Positions 33,941 to 45,559 of a stretch of DNA of 64,000 nucleotides are shown in pieces. Location: positions 434,001-498,000 of the forward strand of contig NOKP01000031.1 in NCBI GenBank assembly GCA_002682825.1, given 5' to 3'. Source of the DNA: Neonectria sp. B-13. Its lineage: Eukaryota; Ascomycota; Sordariomycetes; Hypocreales; Nectriaceae. Below the pieces are notes generated by a model. The model was not told where the DNA came from. It made no database searches and was given only the letters and a program-made list of their open reading frames with translations. The position numbers and the translations under genes are program-made. Position 1 is the first letter of the stretch; every line of letters begins with the position of its first letter.

Positions 33941-34357
33941 AGAGTTCTTGCATTGAATTATCACAATCACGAGGCCGCTTACACAAGGAGAGTCAACTTA
34001 CGAGCTATTACATCAAGAGCCGACCACTATGACATCCTCAAGTAAGCCATAAATTGCCCGAGGTTACAAGCATGCACTAACTTGATGAAGGCAGAGACTC
34101 CGGAAAGAGTTCGGACAAGAAAAAGAAGCAAACGGGGAGTGAGACCAAGAAGACAGCGGTATGGACATATTCTATCATAGTTGTAAATGATTGAGAACTA
34201 ACAATCAAGTTAGAGCAGATCATCAAAACACAAGTCGAGTAGTTCCCATCAACATAGTCCGAACAATGGACAGGGAGGCAACACTCCCGGCGGTCTCTGT
34301 CCTCCGGATTTCTTTTCATTCTCCGGCTCCGATGAGCTTTTCGAAGGCTTTGACTAG
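33941..34357 (+). CDS. possible 3' part of a small Ser/Lys-rich gene
   Basis: Two introns with good signals, 34043-34093 (GTAAGC...CACTAAC...GGCAG) and 34159-34213 (GTATGG...ACTAAC...GTTAG), join three open pieces into one frame. The frame reads ...NYHNHEAAYTRRVNLRAI..., then HYDILKDSGKSSDKKKK, then SRSSKHKSSSSHQH, ending in PPDFFSFSGSDELFEGFD. The tail is Ser/Lys/His-rich and disordered with an acidic aromatic end. The beginning was not found: the frame opens after a TAA at 33938 and no in-frame ATG is present. It is either the end of a gene with an unseen 5' exon, or a remnant. No family is recognised. Confidence 0.25.
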
Positions 34358-34763
34358 CCAGCGACTAGGAATGATATGAATGATGATGGTAAACATGAGC
34401 TTTCGTTTTAGAAGAACTATCGTACACGAGGAACGGTCTATGCAAGCGATGAAATTGACTTCTAAAGCCTAGGGCTTGGGGTAAAGGAATTGGGGATCTG
34501 CATGTCGGGCTGGGAAACGAGTTGGTTTTAGACGTCCGTAGCCTGGAATTGATGTTGTCGGGAGTACTGTTGCATTGCATTTCAATCATGACCACAGTGT
34601 ACTACGTATCTTCTATGTCTAATCCCTCGACTTCTTTAACTTGCAATTGAGCAGAGGCGTCTCGTGTAGTTGATCACACACATGCGGGCACACCTTAATG
34701 AAGCCCTTGAGTCCTTAGACTTCATCGCGCACCGTCGTAGTAGAGCTCTTACATACAGACAGC

Positions 34764-36496
34764 TCAATTCACCGCAATTAAATCAGGCACCCAGACTAGC
34801 TGCTGTGTCGTCTGCACTTCCTCCGGCTGCAACGCTTGTCGAGTGACGTAAAACTTAAAGCCCGCAGGATTCTCGCCTTGGGCATAATTCGCCGTGAGAG
34901 GACTCTTGTCCAGAAGGGCCTGCACCCACACCATTCCCCCGGGTTCCATTTCCAGGACGCTCATGGCCATGCCCACGGGGAATAGGTACAGGAACGATGC
35001 GTTTTTGCTCTGGCTGTGGTGTCGAGTTACCCACTCAAAGGCGCGACAAATCTCCATGGCAGGGTCACGCACCGTCAAGGATGCGCCTGGACGGCGGAGA
35101 GGCTCGAATGAAGCATATCTCACTTCTTCAGAGGGCAACGCAGTCGATGCACAGGCCTCGATTCGTCTGCCTGCACCGAGGGGGTCCGTCTTCCAGAGGA
35201 GGGCGAGGAGCCACATCAGCGTGGCGTTGTAAAGCATGATCTCGATGGCGGCGACGAAGCGACCGAACCTTAGACGGTCGAGATGATTAGATGTTCCGGT
35301 TGAACCCAAGACGGCAGCTGTAGATCCGTTGAATTGCCATATTATGCCAGTGTCGACGCTGACCTGGTCGCCGAAATCGGCCTGCCACCTCCATCGCCAC
35401 TGAAAGAGTGCCAGCAGTAGCTCCTCAACTCTCCCTAGTATCCTCTTGTATGAGCAGGGCTTGGCGAGTGCTTCCTCGTCTAAGGCTGCGTGATCATGCA
35501 GTATTCCGGGTATGACGACGAGGATGTCAAGAAGTTCACTTTGCGGTGTCTTGTATGTCGGGTTAAGCGCCCACGGCACGGTTCGCCATTTCTCATCGTC
35601 GAAGAAAAGACGTTTCTTACCGAAGAGGCCGGCGATGAGCTATTCGTCCTTGTTAGCCAAGTCAGAAGGATGAGGAGACTATGTCTCATACCAGTGTGGC
35701 TCTCGCAGCCTCAAATGCGTTGAGGTAGGGCTGCTGCTGGAAGGCTTCTGGCCCACAGATATACAGCAACCTCGCGATTCCCTTGAGATGGAACATGGCG
35801 CCAGTACGATCTGCATGCGATGCCTGCTCATCGTTAACTCTGCTCTCACAAACCGCATGTCTTAAACTCACAGCATGCATCAACAACACCAAGATGGGAA
35901 CCAAGAGCTCCTGCACACGCTGCACCGCCGACATGCACTTCCCAAGATCCGCTGCCAGATTCCTTAGACACTTCCCATACTGCACCGCGCCCTCTAGTTC
36001 GATCTCCGCCTTGTGGTTCATCCTCCCGAAGTTGGCCTGAGCAAGCGCCTTGGTCGCGTCGAGCGCCAAGCCGCCGAGCTTTCCCTGGGCGGCCTGGTCG
36101 AGCCACGGAGCGCCGTAGGAGCGCCAGACAAAGTTGGAGAACATGAAGGAGAAGCAGAAGTCGCCTTGGAATGCGACCAGGCTTAGCTCTGGGGGCGGAG
36201 ATTGGACGCGCTTTGATGCGGGGGTGGGGATAACCTCATTGCTTCGATGTGCAAGTTCCCAGACTGGCGGCTCCACCACTGAGAACGGCGCGGTGGAGGT
36301 GTGATGCCAGAGGCGGGCTCGTTCGTAGCCGAGACACTCGAAGCCGCTTTTGGTGCATCGGACACAGGTGGGTTTGGTCTCGTCTGGACACTGTCAATGA
36401 TTGCCGAGATATCGACGAAGACAATTTCTTACCGCACTTGACGCGTCGCCTCCGACAGGTATTGCAGCCTTTGCTGCGGCCGGGAACGCCTACCAT
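34764..36496 (-). CDS. Zn2Cys6 transcription factor
   Basis: Exons 36433-36496, 35692-36383 and 34764-35639 with introns at 36384-36432 (GTAAGA...TCCAG, phase 1) and 35640-35691 (GTATGA...CTAAC...AATAG, phase 0) give about 543 aa. The binuclear zinc cluster is assembled only after the first splice: Cys11, Cys14, Cys21, Cys28, Cys31, Cys38, spaced C-x2-C-x6-C-x6-C-x2-C-x6-C. It is preceded by the usual RSKGCNTC and followed by a Glu/Arg linker. The rest is a helical fungal regulatory domain (RVQELLVPILVLLMHA..., FEWVTRHH...) of the type that follows zinc clusters. It should bind CGG-type sites in the nucleus. Nearby genes give no clear target: GH12, DUF1223 and the rhodopsin-domain gene flank it, but no shared sites were looked for. 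Confidence 0.92.
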
Positions 36497-38147
36497 GCGG
36501 CGCGGCGACGAGGCTGAGACTGGAAAGATGTTGAACGGGACTTTGAATGAGGTTTGGCGACGTCATGGACGTGGATGGCTCGTTTGCGCAATGTCTCCCG
36601 ACGGAAGAGTGTTGTCTGGTGGCGGCGATGATGACGTGTGAGGTATAAAGCGATCAAGGCGTGGGGGATTATATCACAGACATGGATACTTACCCATGCA
36701 GTTATTTGTCCAAAGAGGCAGAGCCAGAGCAGCTCGTATGAGGAACTGCCAAATCAGAGTCAAATACTTCTCTGGCGAAGCACTGTGAGAAATGTGACGA
36801 CCCTCCATGCCTTGGGTTCCGCGCAACGCGTCGGTAAGCCCGGCGGCCACAACTCTGCGGAGACAGGTGATCCTCAATCCTAGCAAGCCCGTCGATCAAT
36901 TTCTGTAGGGCTGAGTCCTCTCTTCCAATCGATGCTTCACCGTCTGAAGCAATGGCGCTATCTTTCACACGTCAGCCCCGCGTCCCACCCTAGAGATTGC
37001 TGACAGTAGCGGGTGTCCAATGGGCATTCAGGGAGCGGTGCGTCACATCTTCGAATACGCACGCTCAAAATGAGAATCTACTGTAGATACATGGAGCCTC
37101 AGATATTGAGTATCTAGCAATGTTGATAGCAAGCCGAGATATAGCAGTCTTCATAGTCCTAGGCAATAGCGTAACGCTATCTACAGGAACACAGATATTT
37201 CAGTAAGAAGGAAAAGGAGCCTACCGGAAGCTAAAAAGATGCTCTTCTTCACACCCTCTCTTGGAGAATTGCACAGACGTGGTTAATTGGCAAGAGCAGT
37301 AGTCTATACACGGGCGCTTGAACAAGCAAGACCCATATAGAACGATTCCACTTTTTGGAAAGTCCCTGCCATATAAATCTCTCAGATGGCGGATGGGTTG
37401 GCAGAAGCAAGGATTGTTACTCAATCAGCTGCACAAAATATAAGCATAGGAAGCCAAAGGCTCAAAAGCCATACAGGAGCAGTGAGGTCATTGTTCAATA
37501 ATATGAGAAAAACAGGTATCGTTGCTGGGTTGCTGGGTTGAGTATGATGAATTGAGACTCAGGCGGTTGGAACTGCAGAATAACGTGTGCTTCCTGACAC
37601 GCGACTGATGCGCCGAGAGTTTTACCAATTTAGATATTTATGGTGATGAGGATAAGGCCTCGACAAGTCTCGAGTGTCTCACGGGCCCCTGAAAGACCTC
37701 CTGTTCGAGTCTTGCCGCTTACCCTACAGTTACATCGCCTGAATCACTTAGTCTTACGCTTGACGACGAGCGCAAGTTGTAGAGAGATGTATTCTTGGCC
37801 CGGCTAGGCTATTAGTGTTCGGGTCCTGGGGCAGTAAAGAACTGCGAACCAACTATCCGTGAAGTACGACATCCAACAATTACGTCCCACAAGCAGTCCA
37901 TCAGACTCCGAGGCGGTATAATAGTGGTAGAAGAGAAAAGCACCCAGTCGCTTCACCCAAGAGATATCAGTCCTATACAAATCTCCCAGCAAGGCTGGAG
38001 ATAGTTATTGTGACTATCGTTTGGGTAATTTAGTAAGTATTAATAGACTATCATACATCTCTAAGCGAAAATGAAGATACAAAGCAGAATAAATACACCA
38101 TCATATCGAGACAATGAGGCTCCTTGATGATCCCCCCCAAGACCACT
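36497..38147. other. intergenic, Zn2Cys6 promoter and adjoining AT-richer gap
   Basis: No supported gene in 1.65 kb. ORFs at 36638-36968 and 37221-37424 lack features. A GTTCGAGTC string near 37702 looks like a tRNA T-loop but no stem surrounds it. Confidence 0.45.
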
Positions 38148-39588
38148 TTAGACGGCATCCCAAGTGGTCTTGACTTCATGCCGCTCCCTTGTATGTACGC
38201 CCTCCTCCACCTTGACCACCACATCAGTCCGTAGCATAATCCCCTTGTTCAGCTCTTCAAGCTCTACGTATTCCGTCGTCGAGTCACCGCCGGAAACTAT
38301 CACCCTCTGGCTCGCGCCATCACCGTCTCTATCGATGTCACTGTGCTGCTTGAAGTAGCCGTTGGCAGCCGTCCAGTCACTGCGAGACTGGGCGTGTATT
38401 CCTGTCCCGTGTGTCGTCTTCTTGCTTGTGCTCTCGAGGCCACTGCGGAGGCCGACCTTGTAGGAAACGAGGCGGAGGAGGGGCTGGAGAGCCGGGAAGC
38501 AGCCGCACCATAGTCCAACGTGAACTTCGGTCATTGTCCATGCGCTTACACGAACCGTCTTGTACGTCCTAGGCATTTGATCAGTTTATATAGTACAGTA
38601 GTTCAGCATGAGATGAGACAAACGTGTCAGTTGCAAAGTCAGTAGTGACGACGATAGCAAAGCGTACGATACCCGTGATGATGGCGAAGAGACCGACGCA
38701 AAAGACTAGAATAACTTTGATGGTATTCGTACTGAACTTCATGTTCCTGCGAATGACCCATATTGGTAGGCTGAAGAGAACGATGTCGATGCATATTCCC
38801 AGGATGGCGTGCGCCCACATCAAGTGGGCCTCTCTGTCTTTGCTAATGCAGTTTCTATTTGGTTTTCCGTATTTAAAGAGGTCACTGCACTGGGGTCAAT
38901 GGATAACATCAGTGCAGTAGCCTGAATTTGGAGGCATACCCGATGGGCTTGCATTCTGTGAGGATAAAAAAAAAGCCGCTGAGACTGGTTCCGACGATAA
39001 TAACGCCTGAGACCCAGACCCAATGCATGAAGAGGCCTGATTCGAGTGTTAGTAGCTGAAAAATAGCTTCCAAGCTTCTTCTTAGCGTCACGCACGTTCT
39101 CGACTCAGACGTGGGAGGAAGGCCAAGATGGACAGTCGAACGAACCCCGATGTGATAAAGTAAAGGAGCTGGTTGATAGCTAGCAACTGCAGCGTGAAGA
39201 GTCAGCACAGCTGAACGAACATTTAGTCGTGGCGAATGGACTTCATACCGTGAAGAATACATTCAAGTCTTCTTTAGATATGTATTGTATTGGGGTACCG
39301 GATCCATGCTCGACTTGGACGATCTCTATAACCGACGCAGCGATACAAAGTACCTGATTCGGAGAGGATCTATCAGCAGAGGGACTCTTGGACTAGTGGT
39401 CCAGGACCATGGCGTACGAATGATACGATAGTTAGGATATCGTCAAGTCCGAAAGCTTTCGTCATAAAGCGCCGTACGTATAATCGCGCCAGGACGATGA
39501 CAGATGAGATAACGATGAGGGCAACGTTGATGTTGAACACGATATGGCCCCGTAACGTGGTCCCTTCTGGGGATAGGTCCTCGGCCAT
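38148..39588 (-). CDS. fungal rhodopsin-domain integral membrane protein (SAT4/PTH11-like)
   Basis: Six exons (39418-39588, 39249-39353, 39096-39186, 38940-39036, 38624-38884, 38148-38568) separated by five introns of 55-64 nt give about 381 aa with one continuous frame. Seven hydrophobic segments lie within residues ~15-285. Motifs include FGLDDILTIVSFV after the second helix, EHGSGTP in the loop, LLYFITSGFVRLSILAFL, CKPIG followed by CISKD, and TEVHVGLWCGCFPALQPLLR at the last helix. These define the fungal rhodopsin-fold family, which includes PTH11-like plasma-membrane sensors. The ~95-residue C-terminal tail is hydrophilic and cytosolic. No CFEM domain is present, so the ligand and downstream partner are unknown. 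The acceptor at the fourth intron was set at TGCAG to keep phase. Confidence 0.88.
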
Positions 39589-42109
39589 GTTGTCGTAGTC
39601 GTGGTCGTTATCGGGATTGTCTATGGGATAAAGTTGGGTTCGTAGGCCGCTCTCACCACGAGAGTATCATAGAAGTTGCGGATGGAGTAAGCTGCTTGGA
39701 CTAGAGGCAGAAAATGTCGTGCATCACTCACAAATGGTATGGGGACTACGGTGGGGACATGCACGTTTAGTATTACGGGTACTCGGTCCATATAGGGGTG
39801 TCAGGCAAAAGCGTTGTTAGCCCCCCTCACAGGGGTCTTCCAGATCTACGACATGGAATTGCTTGGGTTGCCACAACTATCTGAATCTGCCCTGGCCCTG
39901 CGGTGGGCGCTAACACAGCTTTTGCCTAACACCAAGTAAGTTAGGAGAGTTTTACTTGCCCAGAAGACAGTATTCTAGACGACCAAGCTGACGTGGGGCC
40001 GAGACTCCGAGGAAAGATGTACCTGCAGAACGTCAAAGTCCTGGGCTACTGTACAGATACGGCTGCGGAGGATGGCTTGAAAGAAAGGGCGGCCGCTTGC
40101 TGGGGGCTGCCTTGGATGTGAGACTACATATCGGGATAGCGTTGTTGTTGAAGAGGGCTGAGTAAGAGTTGGTCAGCTCAGGTGGCTTTAGTTGGCTGAG
40201 TGAAGCTCCCGGGCAAAACCTAAGGGTCGTAGTCCGCAATCGAATCCAATATGTGGCTTGACAAGACGATGCTCGTTCTGACTCGCAATGTACTCCGCAC
40301 GAATGAGAAGACTGGGAGTTAAGTTCAAGAAAACGACGGGACGGGGATAGATCAGGGGTCATCTACAGGGAATGAGGGGGTTGGCAGGAATCAGAACCTT
40401 GCAGGGCTCCTCTGTGAGACCGCGCGTTTTCACGTCTCCGCGCATTGACTTGACTTTGAAGATCCTGGAGGTGGCGTCCTATCAAGGTCATCAAGGTGTG
40501 ATGCCAGCGCGCCATCTGGGGCCAACTTGCGGGGATCACAAGCACTCCAGTCTCCAAGGTACAGTACAGTACCGGAAAGGGTCCCGAAAGCACGGACACG
40601 GATCTTAAAGCCTTGCATCCGGGGAAGAGTCGGGGGGACATCGGGGGACAACCCGCTTGGCGCTACCATGGACATGGGATGGAGTGGAGGCCAGGCTGAA
40701 GCCCGTGGAGCCGAAAATTTGCTACAAAGGGTCATGTCGTACTTGTGGAAGGACTATCGGAACGGTGCTGTAAGCTAGTTGATTCGTGCGTAGGTAGCGT
40801 TGTGGTCATTAGATGAGGGGATGTAGCGTTGGTTCATCTTCTACTGCCACCAGTGGGTTGGGTAATGATGGGCTTGAGCTTGGCTGTCAAATTCTGGAAA
40901 GCTGGATGTTCACCTACTTGAACAGAAAACAATTTTATAGAGGTTGTCGTTGATAGATGGACGACTTGCTCTGCGTTACTGCCAAACTGCACAGTCCCAA
41001 GGTAACTCTTCTTGTCTGCTCGTATCAATTCAGCTAGATAGCCGCGGGGAGTAAATGGGCTCTAGAGAGGTACAGAGCTCTTCCAGAAAACAAGAGGAAA
41101 GGTGTTCAAAGGCCGCCGCGAAATCACCACTGAATGGGAAAGGCGTATCAAAGGGTTCGGTGACCGGGCTTATGATTTCAGGAAGATGCTTCTGTATGGC
41201 AAACTCCATATAGAAAGCTGTCTCGGAATTCTGTGGCCTTCAAGTGGGAAGGGCTTGTCCCCCACTTTGAAGGTTGGCATCGGGTCGAACTTGTCCACGG
41301 GTTTAAGCGTGTAAACTAATACCTAGTGTCCACCGGCATCTGTGGGGCCGGTGTTAGCGCTCGGCTGCGTGGGGTAGAATCCCCGTTGTGGAGAACTGTG
41401 TTTTCGATTCACTGAAGAAACCGAAGGCTACAAGTTTGAGCCGATAACAAAGCTTGTGCTAATTTCAGCTGGGCAATTTCCGAGTATGAATGACCCCGGA
41501 GCCCACCATGGGCGATAACGGAGATCGGTGGCGTCTTTTCCATGCCAGTCAGGGGGAAACGCGTACCAACGTGCAGCCAAGGATCTTCTAGTACTCTATG
41601 GCTGGGGTCCTCTTCCCAGGTATCCGATATAGCGTTCTCCTCACAAACTTTTAAAATGATGCCTAGATTTTCCCTTGACAACTCACTCAGGTATCTCGTC
41701 TCTAAGTTACGTCCAATGGATATCAAGGTTCTGTTGCCAAACTTGCCGAAAAGATGTCAGCAACTACGAAGTTTGAAGGAAGCAAGAGCTTCTTTCTTCA
41801 AATGGAGATACTATTACGTCTTTCGTCTTCTTTCAGCCGTAGTATGTCAGTTTTTCTTACGTGGCATGCTGATGTTAGGTGTCGTGAGGCGGACTGAACA
41901 AATTTAACTGTAGTTAGTCATTCGCAGAGTTTCACGTGATAAGGACAAACTCTGTTGTTCCCTCCTATATAAACTATCAACCGCACGTTTATTAGCAACC
42001 GTAATACATTCAACTATTTACATCCTTTTCTGTCCACTGTCCGTGTGGTAACCCCAATCTACAACAAACTCAACCTTTATCATCTATCATTTGAACGTCA
42101 AGGAAGAGC
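39589..42109. other. long gap without a supported gene
   Basis: About 2.5 kb. The first part is the promoter of the rhodopsin-domain gene. A minus-strand open stretch at 41409-41745 has a protein-like composition (EENAISDTWEEDPSHR...) but no start, no recognised domain and only one weak acceptor near 41745, so it may be a gene fragment. The last 200 bp hold the promoter of the broken B3/B4-domain gene. Confidence 0.4.
41966..41973 (+). promoter_or_regulatory. TATA box upstream of B3/B4-domain pseudogene
   Basis: TATATAAA lies about 140 bp before the remnant coding sequence, with a CACGTG at about 41934 and a pyrimidine-rich leader. The promoter therefore looks intact even though the gene is not. 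Confidence 0.5.
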
Positions 42110-42621
42110 GTGACTCACCACTTGGAAACACTATTAAATGGAGCGCAAGTATCTCCAGAGGTCTTTGAGCTACGCTCGGATTATCGCGCACTATTGATGG
42201 TGGTTGATGGTATCCTACTAGGTCCTAGTGACGGCTTCAGCGAGGCACTTCTGCAACAGGCTGAGGCCTGTGCTAGAACAACGCTATCGCAACATCCTGT
42301 CACAAAAATACCACCTATCGCCGCATGGCGAGAGACATACAAAGCTTATGGAGCTAAGCCGCAGCGCATACGCAACAGTGTTGAGGCTCTTACACGCCGC
42401 GCAGAGGGGGGTTTACCACGCGTCAACGTTTGACAGACATCTACAACGCTATTTCTATCAAGTATCAAGTTCCAGTTGGCGGCGAAGATTTTGAAAAGTA
42501 TGATGGATCCCCTTTTTTGGTTCGTGCCAGTGGTCAGGAGAAGTTTGAGACTATGTCAGGCGGAGAAACTGTCACAGAAGCTGTCTCCAGATGTACAAGT
42601 ATTTCGTCGGGTTATTGGTAA
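42110..42621 (+). pseudogene. broken B3/B4 tRNA-binding-domain protein
   Basis: The reading is that of the B3/4 domain shared with phenylalanyl-tRNA synthetase beta chains and small stand-alone proteins. It has SPEVFELRSDYRALLMVVDGI, then IAAWRETYKAYGAKPQRIRNSVEAL, then LPRVNV. The frame stops at 42431-42433, but the shifted frame resumes at once with LTDIYNAISIKYQVPVGGEDFEKYDGSPF. One missing base near 42428 explains this. Two further defects are seen. The frame has no ATG at its start (it opens after a TGA, with GTG at 42110). The C-terminal part, expected to reach a conserved Trp-Asn-Trp-Arg-type region, is lost after SGYW. The role of stand-alone B3/4 proteins is unclear, possibly editing of mischarged tRNA. 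It is probably inactive. Confidence 0.75.
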
Positions 42622-43378
42622 ATCTGTTTAGTTTCATGGTGTATAAGTAATTATTCAGATGTATATACTCTTTCCACAGGAGTAAGCAAGCCCGAAGATG
42701 CTTTGTGTCCCTTGCAACAATCTCGGTTTGGGCTGTTGGGTGTTTCCCCCCTCCCTCGCCGGCTTGGGTCACCCTCACCAACACACTAGACTATTAAACA
42801 CTCAATTCTAATTACTAAGCTTGGGGGTGGCGAAGTTGTGAGTAACTTACCCCCTCTAGCTCCTTGCCAGAAGTGGACCTTCTCGGACTTGCTTGCCTTC
42901 CCATTTACACAAGGTTAGTGCGTCGCAGGTTCCACTATCTAAAAGAAAGCCTGTGCGCATCACCAGTAATCAAATCCGAGGGACATGAGACTGACAGGTG
43001 GTCTCGGCAGAAAATACGGCATTTACTAATCCACTCACTCCATAAACATCATCCCTGACTTTTCTTCGCAATGTGCTCGTCCGGAGCATCCCGCGCGGAT
43101 GACTCACGAGCTAGAAACTGGGCGGCATTGGACCACCCACGCATTGTCTGTCCCCTTATCCAGAGCCAAAAGCACAACCAGACAAGACACCCGAAGGGAC
43201 CTGGGGGGAACTTGAATTAAAATTCCAAGAACATTTATGGAAACCACTAGTACAAATGCAGCACTAATCCTTCAGGTCGGGGATGGTTTGTGGAGGCTGC
43301 TTCAATCACTTTCCTAGGGTGCTCTTTATTCTATTGTATTGATGAGATTGAATCTCTACTTCCTCGCAAATCGGTAAA
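42622..43378. other. intergenic
   Basis: No gene is recognised; it lies between the pseudogene's end and the 3' end of the arrestin gene. Confidence 0.5.
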
Positions 43379-44602
43379 TTAAATTGAAGTCCTTCCTGAT
43401 TCATCTCCTTCTATATATACCGGAGGTTGTAAAGCCACATCTTGATATACCGGTGGAGTTTCTTCATCCCAGTTGACCTCCCCATCAGCATATCGTGCTA
43501 GGTTTATGTCAAACCTTAGACGAAAGAAGAACCCTTTAGGAGATGGAGTCACTACATGTGGCTTCAGCACATGAGCTGTTTCTTGGGAGAGAAAAATCTC
43601 TATCTCCAATGAATGCTTCACCTCCAGTCCATAGAAAGGCTTGACATCGCAAGCGTGCCTACACTCACGGCCCGGGAACCTTTGCCGATCGATAGCATAA
43701 CTGAACTTCAAGTCGGTTGTGCCATCTCCCCCTATCCCATCAGTCTCCCAAACCTTTCGTAATATGCCTTTGGCCAAAACACGAATATCTGCCGTTGGCT
43801 CGTTTGCCGTTTTGAAGGGTGTGGCATGGTGTTTGCATAGGGGAAAGCTGTGCTGAATCGTCTGTTCGAACTTCCAGGAGACACTTGTCAGTCGCCAGAA
43901 GACGATTCTTTGAGGGAATTCATCATAATCCAGAAGATCGACCAGATGTAGAACGACCTGATTATCACCCTCCGGTTCGATTACACTATCATACAACGCT
44001 CTCACCCTAGCTTTGATGGGCTTCAGTTCGACGTACAAGTTGTGAGGAGGCTTCGGTGGTGAGGAGAATTTCTTCACCATTATGGAGTCCTTGAGTTCGA
44101 TGTAATTGTTCGAGATAGCATGCTGGTTTGGGCTTCGAGCGATATCGATCGTGGCCTTGAGATTGTAAGATATCGAAAAGGCAGGGATGTTGACGGTTGC
44201 TGGGTAGTGCCCGGGTATAAACGAGGAGAAGGGAAATTGGTGGACGCCTCTTGATAGTATTGTTGGACGATTGAGAAAACTCCATGTCTCAATATTGATG
44301 GACTGTATCTGACAGGCTGCACAGGAGCTCCAGCGAGATTGAGGCGATTGTCGCCTTATTTGGATCGAGAGTAACGCAACCAAAGCATCCAGTTTGGCGA
44401 AGTCTCCTCCCACATGTACAAACAGGAGACCCGAAAATAGAGCTCCGACAGCGTCCGCCCCCTTATCAAAAAGAATAATAGAGGGACTTTCGAGATTCCA
44501 ACTAAGAGTCACCGCCGCGGTTGTGATATTGGGTGATTTGGGAAAGGGAATCGATATCGGAAATATTCGGTTTGGCTTGGAAATCTGCGATGGCTCGGCC
44601 AT
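43379..44602 (-). CDS. alpha-arrestin (Art/LDB19-like) with two PPxY motifs
   Basis: An intron-free ORF. I place the start at the ATG at 44602 (MAEPSQISKP, good context); in-frame ATGs also lie at 44662 and 44695. The product is about 407 aa. The arrestin-like beta sandwich is recognisable: FSGLLFVHV, QIQSINIETWSF, FPFSSFIPGHYPATVNIPAFSISYNLKATI, and GLEVKHSLEIEIFL in the C-terminal fold. The C-terminus carries two PPVY motifs (residues about 383-386 and 393-396), the PPxY sequences through which alpha-arrestins bind the WW domains of the HECT ubiquitin ligase Rsp5/HulA. The protein should act as an adaptor that directs ubiquitination and endocytosis of plasma-membrane transporters or receptors. 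It lacks the long disordered insertions common in yeast homologues. Which cargo it serves cannot be read from the sequence. Confidence 0.85.
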   Translation of the reverse strand: MAEPSQISKPNRIFPISIPFPKSPNITTAAVTLSWNLESPSIILFDKGADAVGALFSGLLFVHVGGDFAKLDALVALLSIQIRRQSPQSRWSSCAACQIQSINIETWSFLNRPTILSRGVHQFPFSSFIPGHYPATVNIPAFSISYNLKATIDIARSPNQHAISNNYIELKDSIMVKKFSSPPKPPHNLYVELKPIKARVRALYDSVIEPEGDNQVVLHLVDLLDYDEFPQRIVFWRLTSVSWKFEQTIQHSFPLCKHHATPFKTANEPTADIRVLAKGILRKVWETDGIGGDGTTDLKFSYAIDRQRFPGRECRHACDVKPFYGLEVKHSLEIEIFLSQETAHVLKPHVVTPSPKGFFFRLRFDINLARYADGEVNWDEETPPVYQDVALQPPVYIEGDESGRTSI

Positions 44603-45559
44603 AGTGATAGCAGCTGAAAGTGCTGCTTTGTCGAAGTTTGGGCTGGTTCCTGTTGTAATCATCGAAGTACTAAGCAGACCGGGTTGGAATATCATCAGGT
44701 ACACATGCCACTACCGACTTTGCCGATGCGATTATGTGCCATGATAAAGCCTAAAGACGTCGTCTTCCCGAGACCCTTTTATCCATTAATAGCGTAAGGG
44801 TCGGCATTGTAATTGATAAGTCGGACCACACAGCTCGGAAACACTTGCTCTATAATTTAGTAGCCGGTCCCACCCCTGAGCTGGTCAAGGTGACAGGGTT
44901 GCCCACGTCACACAATACTCGGAGTTGGAAGCCGTTGGAAGCCTGCATGCCAATGACAAGTATCACACGTTAAGGATTTGAACGATAGGTAGCTACATTC
45001 TAATACATTGACCCGCCGATTAATACTTGACATTGAGCGGGGCAGAGAGCGCTTCATAATAGGAAAGAGACTCCGAACCTGTTATGAGCCAGGTTGAGAC
45101 CAGGCGGTCACAACTGGCATAATTATTTTAATGTCTACTTTTTCTTTTAGTATTATCACATATTAAGTTCCCTTATAGAATGGAGGGTCCATCACATATT
45201 TTAGTCTTTTCCTGCTCGTGATGATGCTATAGACCGGCCTTGTTCAACTCAACTCTTCACGATGAGACACTCTACCAACACCCTACCTGTTCTCCCCAAA
45301 ATTCCTCACGATGGGAAAACTAGAAACCGACTTCACAGCATTACAAGGTCATGAGTAGCCAATCGTGAAGCACTCTAGCCCGCAATTTGGTTGCTAGAAG
45401 TGGTACCGCATCTCATCAGAAGGAAATTCTTTGTCAGGTCGCAATACACAAACATGCAAATATCGCCGGCTTCGCACAAGGGCAGGGAATAGTTCAAGTT
45501 GACTTTGAAATGCGCCACTATTAACTTGTAGACTGACCATCAACTCCAACATGTCTGGT
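44603..45559. other. intergenic
   Basis: Upstream region of the alpha-arrestin gene and 3' flank of the NmrA-type gene. No coding signal is recognised. Confidence 0.5.

Noticed and set aside
37690..37715. tRNA T-loop-like GTTCGAGTC
   Set aside because: No matching stem around it and no acceptor or anticodon arms were found.
41409..41745. Protein-like minus-strand open stretch
   Set aside because: No start, no recognised domain and only one weak acceptor; may be a fragment but not supported as a feature.
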